Assembly (NCBI GenBank): GCA_946478775.1
Contig: CAMLDR010000009.1
Location: 1 to 50,565 of the forward strand
Direction: 5' to 3'
Length of the DNA: 50,565 nt
Origin: an uncultured Flavobacteriales bacterium
GTDB taxonomy: Bacteria; Bacteroidota; Bacteroidia; Flavobacteriales; Crocinitomicaceae
The notes beneath the pieces were generated by a model. The model worked only from the letters and a program-made list of their open reading frames with translations, did not search any database and was not told the DNA's origin. This document shows, piece after piece, positions 42,282 through 49,276 of this stretch. Every line of letters starts with the position of its first letter. The first letter of the stretch is position 1. The position numbers were made by a program, and so were the translations under genes.

Positions 42282-43346
42282 ATGTCAGCAACTAATTGTG
42301 CTCCGGCAGCAGAAAGAAAAAAACTAAGTTTTTTAGATCGGTTCTTAACCCTTTGGATCTTTTTAGCCATGGGAATCGGAATTGCGATCGGCTATTTTGT
42401 TCCGGATGCGGATGAGTTCATCCATTCATTTTCCAGTGGTACCACGAACGTTCCTTTGGCAATCGGATTAATCTTAATGATGATTCCTCCTTTAACAAAA
42501 GTGCAGTTCTCTAAAATCCCGAAAGTACTGGCAAAACCGAAACTACTGCTGGTATCGTTTTTTATCACCTGGATTGTAGGGCCGTTCCTGATGTTCAGTT
42601 TAGCGGTATTGTTCTTAAAGGATTATCCGGAATACATGACAGGACTGATCATCATTGGTTTGGCGCCTTGTATTGCCATGGTGATTGTTTGGAACGAATT
42701 GGCTGAAGGTAACCGGGAATTGGTAGCCGGATTGGTCGGTATTAACAGCTTGTTACAAGTCTTTTTCTTTAGTTTGTACGCTTACTTCTATTTGGAAATT
42801 GTCTTGCCCTTATTTGGGGTTTCTGCCTTAAAAATGGATATCACCATTGTAGAAATTGCCAAAACAGTAGGTGTTTATCTTGGGATTCCTTTCGCAATAG
42901 CAGTCATTAGTCGTTTCGCACTGATTCGTTTGAAAGGCGAAGAGTGGTTCAAAAACAAATACCTTCCGTTTATTTCTCCTATTACCTTAATTGCCTTGTT
43001 ATTTACCATTGTGGTGATGTTTAGCCTGAAAGGTGAACTAATCGTACGGATTCCGATGGATGTGGTGCGGGTGGCGATTCCCCTGGTTATTTTCTTTGCG
43101 GTCATGTTCTTCCTGATGTTTTTCGTAGGGAAATGGGCAGGTGCGGATTATTCAGACAATGCTGCACTGTCATTTACGGCATCCGGTAATAATTTCGAAC
43201 TGGCAATTGCCGTAGCGATCGGTGTTTTCGGGATTAATTCAGGAGAAGCCTTTGCGGGAGTTATCGGACCCCTTGTTGAAGTTCCCGCCCTGATAATCAT
43301 GGTGCGCATTGCATTTTGGTTGAAGAAAAAATACTACAAAGTATGA
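42282..43346 (+). CDS. ACR3-family arsenite efflux permease
   Basis: A 354-residue protein with ten hydrophobic segments. The hallmark GLAPCIAMVIVWNELA places the essential Cys at residue 130, and the late SGNNFELAIAVAIGVFG carries the conserved Glu. It exports As(OH)3 by proton antiport at the inner membrane. It begins six bases after the reductase-like gene. An N-terminal MSATNCAPAAERKK segment adds a Cys that echoes the CAPG of the DUF6428-like protein. Confidence 0.93.
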   Translation: MSATNCAPAAERKKLSFLDRFLTLWIFLAMGIGIAIGYFVPDADEFIHSFSSGTTNVPLAIGLILMMIPPLTKVQFSKIPKVLAKPKLLLVSFFITWIVGPFLMFSLAVLFLKDYPEYMTGLIIIGLAPCIAMVIVWNELAEGNRELVAGLVGINSLLQVFFFSLYAYFYLEIVLPLFGVSALKMDITIVEIAKTVGVYLGIPFAIAVISRFALIRLKGEEWFKNKYLPFISPITLIALLFTIVVMFSLKGELIVRIPMDVVRVAIPLVIFFAVMFFLMFFVGKWAGADYSDNAALSFTASGNNFELAIAVAIGVFGINSGEAFAGVIGPLVEVPALIIMVRIAFWLKKKYYKV

Positions 43347-43447
43347 TTATGAAAGCAAAAAGATCCATTTTGGCAACCGATAAAAGAAATGGCGTTGAGT
43401 AATAATGAAGAAGATTTATTCAGAATGAAACCATTAAATTTGAAAGG

Positions 43448-44221
43448 ATGGAAATAGTCATTATATCTTTAGTAGCATTTATAGTTGCCATTCTTACGTT
43501 CTTTTCAGGCTTTGGATTGGGCACCATTCTCACGCCCGTTTTCATGATTTTCTTTCCGGTTGATTTAGCCATAGGATTGACAGGGATCGTGCATTTTCTC
43601 AATAATATCTTCAAACTCGTATTGGTAGGGAAGAAAGCGGATAAAATGGTCTTGATGCGTTTTGGTATTCCGGCAGTTTTAGCAGCTTTTGCAGGAGCAT
43701 GGCTGCTGGTACTTATCCCGGATGTGAAACCTTTATTCAGTTACACTGCTTTTGGCAGATTGTTCGAAGTATATCCGGTTAAATTCATCGTTTCAATCCT
43801 ATTAATACTTTTTGCCATTTTGGATTTGGTTCCTTTCCTCAATAAGATTCAGTTTGAGAAAAAACATATGCCTGTGGGTGGTGTTTTGAGTGGTTTCTTT
43901 GGTGGACTCTCTGGCAATCAGGGTGCACTGCGCAGCGCCTTTCTCATTCGTTCCGGACTTTCAAAGGATTCTTTTATTGCAACAACCATTGTCATTTCAT
44001 GCTTCGTTGATTTCACCAGACTTTCCGTTTATGCAACCAAATTTTCTCTGGCTGAATTAAGTAACAATATCACCTTAGTAGTGTGCGCAACGCTTGCAGC
44101 AATTACGGGTGCATTTCTTGGTAATAAACTATTGAAGAAAGTGACGCTTAAGTTCGTTCAGGTGGTCGTTGCAATCATGTTGCTACTGATTTCCATTGCT
44201 TTGGGTGCGGGCTTGATTTGA
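43448..44221 (+). CDS. TauE/SafE-family (TSUP) permease, second paralogue
   Basis: A 257-residue protein with about eight hydrophobic segments and the two Gly-rich family loops: TFFSGFGLGTILTPVFMIFF near residue 18 and GGVLSGFFGGLSGNQGALRS near residue 145. It resembles the permease at 23423-24148 in gene length and several blocks. It lies 101 bases downstream of the ACR3 gene, so it may belong to the ars transcript; whether it carries an arsenical, a sulfur anion or something else is not visible. The 101-base gap contains only short frames and may hold decayed sequence. Confidence 0.82.
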   Translation: MEIVIISLVAFIVAILTFFSGFGLGTILTPVFMIFFPVDLAIGLTGIVHFLNNIFKLVLVGKKADKMVLMRFGIPAVLAAFAGAWLLVLIPDVKPLFSYTAFGRLFEVYPVKFIVSILLILFAILDLVPFLNKIQFEKKHMPVGGVLSGFFGGLSGNQGALRSAFLIRSGLSKDSFIATTIVISCFVDFTRLSVYATKFSLAELSNNITLVVCATLAAITGAFLGNKLLKKVTLKFVQVVVAIMLLLISIALGAGLI

Positions 44222-44301
44222 TAGCGTGAATAGAAGTGAATGAGATCATCACGGATCAACTCATCGAACGGCAAATTCGGATCAGTGAAAAGCATAAGAA
44301 A

Positions 44302-44327
44302 GGCCATGAAAACGAATTTCCATGGCC
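44302..44327 (-). terminator. Terminator for the minus-strand secreted-protein operon
   Basis: GGCCATG (44302-44308) and CATGGCC (44321-44327) form a perfect 7-bp stem. Read on the minus strand it is followed by TTTCTTATGCTTTT. It lies 27 bases beyond the stop of the gene ending at 44354. The flanking 44222-44353 otherwise holds only a ~31-codon GTG frame of doubtful significance. Confidence 0.55.
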
Positions 44328-44353
44328 CTGATTCTAAAGATTGTGCTTATGAA

Positions 44354-45394
44354 TTAAAATCGGCGTACCGCTCTTACTTCAAAAGTTGCAGCTTTGTTAA
44401 CCTGTATAACAGTTGTTCCTCCGGGAGTGATCACTACTGCATTTGCATCCGTATTGCTAAATTCTTTTGAACTCCAGTAAGGAGAGTTCAGTAAATTGGT
44501 TCCGCCATTTGCTGTTGCAGTTGCATCCACAATAATGTAGTTAGCGCCAAGAAGCTGTAATTCTGCGGGTGTTGGAAGGTACCAATCGGAATAAGTTGTT
44601 GTTCCTTCCGTAATTTGCAGTTCATTACAGGTAGCAGCTGCGTATGGGCTGCCATTATCGCCTAAGGCCAGATGTGCCGCAATGATAATTACATTGTTAG
44701 CTGCACCTGCATAAATACCATTTCCATCAGCACGTGTTTTACCATAAGTACCCGCGAACCATACGATACCTGGTAAATCATTTTTAGCAACAACCAATCC
44801 ATGTTGTCCGGTCTCATCTACATAAAATACGACCCCACCTTGTGCAAAATCACCTACTTCATAGGTCACCATTCCGGCAACAAATCCCATTCCGGCAATG
44901 TCCGTGGAGTCTGTGTGATTGTTCCAGTTTGCAGTATCTGCAGCTGTAATTCCCGCTGCCACTGATGCATCAAAAACAGGATCGTTTTCATTCGCGCTAT
45001 TTGCGTGTAAAGCATAAGGAACGCTTAATAACTGGGTAGTTCCGGTGATCGTATAATTCGTTCCGCCTGCAGGATCTGTTTCCGTTTTTACAAAATAGGG
45101 TCCTGCCGACCAGTCAATTGCTGAAAAAGTTCCCGAAACGATAGTTCCCGCCCCGATCTCGATGCTAACTAAACCATTGATATTGGATACCGGTGTTTGT
45201 GTTTCCACATAAACGGCACTTCCGCCTGGGCTTGTCTGTAAAATACTAACCCGCATACCAACGGTTTGGTTTGTTACTAAGACATTGGATGCATTGCGAA
45301 TGACAGCTTGGTAGCTCATTTTTTGAGGTGCTTGCGAAAACAGGTTAAAGGCAAGTAAAAGTAAGATTGCGGTATTTAAAATTCTGATCTTCAT
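44354..45394 (-). CDS. Secreted protein with DUF1566-like C-terminal domain
   Basis: A 346-residue protein with a signal peptide (ILNTAILLLLAFNLFSQA). The N-terminal ~130 residues have the QKMSYQAVIRNASNVLVTNQ pattern followed by GTTQLLSVPYALHA, a common opening in Bacteroidota extracellular proteins. The C-terminal half has GGVVFYVDETGQHGLVVA, a SDWYLPTPAELQLLGAN segment, YWSSKE and a final FEVRAVRRF, the layout of DUF1566/Lcl-like, C-type-lectin-related domains. It is probably a surface or matrix protein. It follows the T9SS-sorted gene after three bases. Confidence 0.78.
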   Translation of the reverse strand: MKIRILNTAILLLLAFNLFSQAPQKMSYQAVIRNASNVLVTNQTVGMRVSILQTSPGGSAVYVETQTPVSNINGLVSIEIGAGTIVSGTFSAIDWSAGPYFVKTETDPAGGTNYTITGTTQLLSVPYALHANSANENDPVFDASVAAGITAADTANWNNHTDSTDIAGMGFVAGMVTYEVGDFAQGGVVFYVDETGQHGLVVAKNDLPGIVWFAGTYGKTRADGNGIYAGAANNVIIIAAHLALGDNGSPYAAATCNELQITEGTTTYSDWYLPTPAELQLLGANYIIVDATATANGGTNLLNSPYWSSKEFSNTDANAVVITPGGTTVIQVNKAATFEVRAVRRF

Positions 45395-45397
45395 TTT

Positions 45398-45880
45398 TTA
45401 GTTTTTAATTAGTTTGAATTCTTTAACTAACTGACCATTATCAGTTATTCTTAATAAATAAGAGGCCGAAGCTAATCGGTCCATTGAAACAGGAGTTTCA
45501 TTCTGGAGAATCTCTTTTTCTTCGATCAATTTCCCCTCGGTATCAAAAAGTTGATACGAAAGGGTTCCCTGAGTGTACTCACTTACTGAAATAGTCACTG
45601 ATCCATTGGTTGGATTTGGAAAAGCACTTAGTTCTAAAGTGATATACTGATCTTCGATTCCAACCGTTGTGACAATTTCATAAGGTTGTTGAACTCCCTG
45701 GTTCACTTCTCCGCCGGTTCCGGAGTTGGATGTGTAAGCAATTTGTCCGATGGTGTAGCTGCATGTTCCTCCGGTTCCGCCAGCTTCATTGCCAGCTGCT
45801 GCAACAGCTTCCTGGGCATGAAGTCCCCCTGAGCTGGCGATAATGAGTGTTACGGCAACAATTAGTTTTTTTTGATTCAT
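45398..45880 (-). CDS. Small secreted protein with T9SS type A sorting domain
   Basis: A 160-residue protein: signal peptide (KKLIVAVTLIIASSGGLHAQ), a short ~65-residue segment (GGTCSYTIGQIAYTSNSGTG, then VNQGVQQPYEI), then a C-terminal sorting domain: LSAFPNPTNGSVTISVSEY, a central FDTEGKLIEEK, and SASYLLRI...LVKEFKLIKN. The sorting domain targets cargo through the type IX system to the cell surface. The mature part is almost nothing but the segment before the sorting domain. First gene of a two-gene operon with the DUF1566-like protein. Confidence 0.85.
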   Translation of the reverse strand: MNQKKLIVAVTLIIASSGGLHAQEAVAAAGNEAGGTGGTCSYTIGQIAYTSNSGTGGEVNQGVQQPYEIVTTVGIEDQYITLELSAFPNPTNGSVTISVSEYTQGTLSYQLFDTEGKLIEEKEILQNETPVSMDRLASASYLLRITDNGQLVKEFKLIKN

Positions 45881-46201
45881 ACTTTTTACATTAATGTGAT
45901 TTATGTGATGAATAATATGTGTTACCAGTTAGGACGCAGAATTAGTTTGAGGGGTTGTAAGAATTTTTTTTACTAACGTTTTAAAATTTTAACGTTGAAT
46001 TTTTGATGGGATCTGCGTTTGGGTGCATTCTTCTTCAGGGTGTTTGTGTTTGAACCCCTTTACAAAAGAGTGAAAACGAAAAGTTTGGAACGATTTTAAC
46101 CTGCACTAACCGGAGAATAAATGGTTTCATATTTTAATGGCCCTTGTTGGTATTCAGTTGTTTTTTGAGTATTTTCGATTCAAACGTTAAATTATTCACT
46201 T
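45881..46201. other. Divergent intergenic region of 0.32 kb
   Basis: Contains the promoters of the T9SS gene (minus) and the CsgG/LpoB-like gene (plus). No gene is supported. A T-rich run, a direct repeat TGTGATtTATGTGATG near 45894-45912 and a TATTTTCG (one mismatch to TAnnTTTG, about 46173) are the only signals seen. Confidence 0.4.
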
Positions 46202-47068
46202 ATGAAATTCATGCTCACCATTCTAATTGCATGCGCAGTGCAGTTCCATTCCTTCGGACAGTCGACCATAAAGAACGATGTGATTGTCAAACTTTCCGGC
46301 GAAGAAATGGCAGGAAAAGTCCAGGAAATCGGAGATTCCGACATCAAATTTATTTACGCAGGAGAAACGCTTGTTTACACGATTAAGAAAAGTGAAATTG
46401 CTAAAATCACTTTTTCAAGTGGCCGTATTGAAATCCTGAATGGCCCTAAGAATACCTCTGCAAAAGCGGATTCAATCGCGAAATCCGGTTTGGAGGCGCA
46501 TCACAATAAAGTCGCCATATTACCTTTCAGTTATATCATTGATAAAAAGGATGCAGGTGAGGAAATGACTTACAAGGTGCAGAATGAGATTTTTTCGGTC
46601 CTCAATGCACATTCGGGATACATGACTATTCAACCGACTCAAACTACCAATGCACTTTTGTTGAAGGCAGGCATTACCGGGGCAAACGTTAGAAGTTTTA
46701 CAATGGGAGAGATTTGTAATCTGCTGGGTGTGGAGTATGTTTTCCAGGGAACTGTTACACAAGACCTGAATTCGGTGAGCACCTCCGGAGGAAGTTATAC
46801 GAGTGTGGAGGCAGGAAGCGCTTCCACCACGCGCAAAGCAGGAACGAACAATAATGCTACAACCGGAACAGTATATGGAGGAACAGCTTACAGTTCCAAT
46901 AATTCCGTAACGACACAAAATTATTCAACGAATGTGACGATGAACATTTTCAATGATAAGGGAGAAACGGTGTTTTCGCAAGACCACAAATCCTTTTGGG
47001 GAACAAATGATGCTTACAAAGTGACGCTGAATTACCTGTTGAAACGAACACCGATCTATCAGAAATAA
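46202..47068 (+). CDS. Exported CsgG/LpoB-like protein
   Basis: A 288-residue protein with signal peptide (KFMLTILIACAVQFHSFGQS; no lipobox at the predicted end). Residues ~22-85 form a beta segment (DVIVKLSGEEMAGKVQEIGD, then IKFIYAGETLVYTIKKSEI), a unit often found in Bacteroidota secreted proteins. Residues ~100-190 resemble the nucleotide-binding-like fold of CsgG/LpoB: KVAILPFSYI, YKVQNEIFSVLNAHSGYMTI, then MGEICNLLGVEYVFQGTV. A Ser/Thr/Asn-rich loop (~195-240) interrupts the last strands. It is probably periplasmic or outer-membrane associated; function unknown. Confidence 0.65.
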   Translation: MKFMLTILIACAVQFHSFGQSTIKNDVIVKLSGEEMAGKVQEIGDSDIKFIYAGETLVYTIKKSEIAKITFSSGRIEILNGPKNTSAKADSIAKSGLEAHHNKVAILPFSYIIDKKDAGEEMTYKVQNEIFSVLNAHSGYMTIQPTQTTNALLLKAGITGANVRSFTMGEICNLLGVEYVFQGTVTQDLNSVSTSGGSYTSVEAGSASTTRKAGTNNNATTGTVYGGTAYSSNNSVTTQNYSTNVTMNIFNDKGETVFSQDHKSFWGTNDAYKVTLNYLLKRTPIYQK

Positions 47069-47145
47069 ATTCATTGAAATTGTCTGATGTGTTTTTATAT
47101 GGAACCAAGGACTTAGATAATAGAATACCTGTATTTACAACAAAA

Positions 47146-47205
47146 AAAATGGCTGTCTGCAGGCCTGCGCCGAAGCTTCAGCGTAGGTGCAAAGACAGCC
47201 ATTTT
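47146..47205. terminator. Large bidirectional hairpin terminator between convergent genes
   Basis: A perfect 13-bp stem, AAAATGGCTGTCT (47146-47158) with AGACAGCCATTTT (47193-47205). A second, imperfect GC-rich hairpin, CCTGCGCCG-AAGCTT-CAGCGTAGG, is nested inside. An A-run at 47142-47149 becomes a U-run for the minus-strand hsp20 transcript, and TTTT serves the plus-strand gene. Confidence 0.85.
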
Positions 47206-47222
47206 CAAATTCCGGCGCTTGA

Positions 47223-47672
47223 TTATGCTATTTCTATCAGCTTCGGCTCTTTCTGCTTCACTTCTTCTTTTTTTGGAATGGACAGGTAAAGCAATCCGTT
47301 CTCATAACGGGCGCTTATTTTATCCTGGTCCACCACATCCTTCGGAAGTTCAAAACTTCTCTGGAAGGACTGATAGCTGAACTCCCTGCGCGTATAACGG
47401 TCTTTTACTTCTTCACGACTTTGCTGCTTTGCAGAAGAAATCGTTAACAGATTGCCGTCAAGCGTAATCTTGAAGTCCTTTTTGTCCATGCCCGGAGCGG
47501 CTACCTCGACTTCATAGTTATCGCCGGTTTCGCGGATATTTACCGACGGCATGGTGGTGCTTGTGGATGAATAATTGTTGTTTCCCCAGTTAAAAAGTTC
47601 GCGCCCAAAAAAATCGTCGAACATCGGAGAAAATACCGGGAATCTGGTCCCGTTTCTTTTAGCTGGATTCAT
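47223..47672 (-). CDS. Small heat-shock protein (Hsp20/alpha-crystallin family)
   Basis: A 149-residue protein. The short N-terminus has FPVFSPMFDDFFGRELFNWG. The alpha-crystallin domain runs ~42-135 with MPSVNIRETGDNYEVEVAAP, then GMDKKDFKITLDGNLLTIS, FSYQSFQRSFELPKDVVDQD, and the terminal strand ARYENGLLYLSIPKKEE. The C-terminal KLIEIA holds an I-x-I-like anchor. It is an ATP-independent holdase chaperone of the cytosol. Monocistronic, ending at the large hairpin. Confidence 0.95.
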   Translation of the reverse strand: MNPAKRNGTRFPVFSPMFDDFFGRELFNWGNNNYSSTSTTMPSVNIRETGDNYEVEVAAPGMDKKDFKITLDGNLLTISSAKQQSREEVKDRYTRREFSYQSFQRSFELPKDVVDQDKISARYENGLLYLSIPKKEEVKQKEPKLIEIA

Positions 47673-47845
47673 AACCTACTTTTTTAAGTTAAACAAATAT
47701 TAATTGAAAGAAAATTCAGGCAAGTGCCTGTTTAAAAGATGGTTACAAATAAAATGCCATACCTCAAAACTGGAAATTTTTTCAGGAAAAGTGACAGGAT
47801 TTCATGAAATTTTGTCGGTTAAATGTTCGAACAATACGGTCCAAT

Positions 47846-47876
47846 TAAAAAAGCCCCGATCTGTGAGAATCGGGGC
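47846..47876 (-). terminator. Terminator of the T9SS/fibre-like operon
   Basis: GCCCCGAT (47853-47860) pairs with ATCGGGGC (47869-47876) around an eight-base loop. On the minus strand it is followed by TTTTTTAAT (47852 to 47844), a classic intrinsic terminator 22 bases after the stop of the T9SS gene. Confidence 0.88.
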
Positions 47877-47897
47877 ACCAATAAACTATAACAAAAA

Positions 47898-49262
47898 TCA
47901 ATCTCTCGAAACCACTATCTTTTCGTTATAGGTTTTTTGCAGAGTTCTTATTCGGATGAAATAAACTCCGTTTGGTAATTCGCTGAAATCAATTTGCCCG
48001 TATTCGAAATTAATCGGGGCATGAATTGCTTTTCCTCCAGGGTCTATGACCATTATCTGTGTAATTTTCTCTCCTGTTAAAATACTTGCAATATTTTTTG
48101 TCGGATTCGGATAGATACTCAGGGTATTTTCTTCCGGTGAACAGTTTTTGAAGTAAACAATATCATGAAAGGTCTTTTCACCGTCAAAGTCAGTTTGCGA
48201 TAAACGGTAATACATATCCCTTCCCGGATTGGAAGCATCAATCCATGAGTAATTGGTGATTGTACTGGTTGTTCCTGATCCGTCAACCGTGCCGGCGTTT
48301 TGCCAATCCAGCGCGTTGGCGCTTCTGTCAATAGTGAAAAAGTCATTTGAGAGTTCATTTTCAGTGCTCCATCGAAGAACAACGCGGTTTTCTTCACAGT
48401 TGGCTGCAAAAACCAGGAGCTCTACCGGTAAAGGATTTGAGAGTGTGGAAGAAGCAAGAGTAAATGGCCCGAAGCCGGTAACTGCTGCTGAAGAAATGAC
48501 TGTTCCGGCTGCTGTTGTTCCGGTTGTACCACCGTTCCCTTTGTCAGTCCATTGCGTACCATCCCATCGGGAAACACGTAAATCGGACGGCACCGTCACT
48601 CCGCAGCTGCGGGTATCCCAACTCAGCGTTACGGAAACATTCGAAGTTCCTGTAGTGCGGTCAAGCATCCAGTATTCACATTCTGAGATGTGGTTGAGGG
48701 TAGGTTCAAAACTGGAAGTGCTGTATAGTGGATTGGGGGATACCTGGAAATACTCTGCTGTGAACTGGTCTGTTACAACTGCCGGAGCAGCTATGGCAAT
48801 TGGTGCGTACACCACGTTTTTTCCAACGGGGAAAACAAAGGCAGTATTTCCGGTTTTAACCATAGGACCGGAAACAAAACTGTTGTTACTAACTGCACTG
48901 ACACTGGATGTACTTGTCAGTGTGAGGATAGTTACAGTTGTGGTGTTCAGGTAACCATCCGTGAAAGTCAATATCCCGCGAACGTTCAGGGCTTGTGCAA
49001 GCGTTACACCTGCAGCACTGGAATTATTGAGTCGGAGATTGTTCAGCGTAGTAACCGAACTTCCCCCGACGGTTTGCAAGTTGGATCCTGCCAGCGTTAT
49101 CAGTGTTCCCGAGTCTGCGATAGTTCCGTTATTGGTCACGTCGCCGTAGATGGTCACATTCGCACCTGCGAAGGTCCGGAGGTTTCCTGAGTTCGTTAGT
49201 TGTGCCCGGAGTTCTGAAGCCAAGGCGAACAATACAAAACCGATGATAATGAACTTTTTCAT
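47898..49262 (-). CDS. Secreted T9SS-sorted beta-repeat protein
   Basis: 454 residues from the ATG at 49262 (MKKFIIIGFVLFALASELRA), which opens on the signal peptide; a longer frame adds 27 residues with no merit. The N-terminal part has short repeats on the theme 'G.VTNNGTI...G..I.L.G' (~22-130) typical of a beta-helix. A middle block reads LSNPLPVELLVFAANCEENR, then VVLRWSTENELSNDFFTIDR, a fibronectin-like unit common before sorting domains. The C-terminus LSIYPNPTKNIASILTGEKI...LPNGVYFIRI...EKIVVSRD is a T9SS type A sorting domain. It is likely a cell-surface protein. It lies 14 bases downstream of the partial fibre-like gene, the two forming an operon. Confidence 0.85.
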   Translation of the reverse strand: MKKFIIIGFVLFALASELRAQLTNSGNLRTFAGANVTIYGDVTNNGTIADSGTLITLAGSNLQTVGGSSVTTLNNLRLNNSSAAGVTLAQALNVRGILTFTDGYLNTTTVTILTLTSTSSVSAVSNNSFVSGPMVKTGNTAFVFPVGKNVVYAPIAIAAPAVVTDQFTAEYFQVSPNPLYSTSSFEPTLNHISECEYWMLDRTTGTSNVSVTLSWDTRSCGVTVPSDLRVSRWDGTQWTDKGNGGTTGTTAAGTVISSAAVTGFGPFTLASSTLSNPLPVELLVFAANCEENRVVLRWSTENELSNDFFTIDRSANALDWQNAGTVDGSGTTSTITNYSWIDASNPGRDMYYRLSQTDFDGEKTFHDIVYFKNCSPEENTLSIYPNPTKNIASILTGEKITQIMVIDPGGKAIHAPINFEYGQIDFSELPNGVYFIRIRTLQKTYNEKIVVSRD

Positions 49263-49276
49263 AATTACTCGGGTTT

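Noticed and set aside
43347..43447. Possible small gene or pseudogene between the ACR3 and TSUP genes
   Set aside because: Only frames of under 20 codons are present; no similarity that would support a decayed gene.
48253..48954. 233-codon plus-strand frame antisense to the T9SS gene
   Set aside because: It mirrors the real minus-strand gene, is rich in Val/Ser/Pro as expected for an antisense frame, and the minus-strand product has clear signal peptide and sorting domains.
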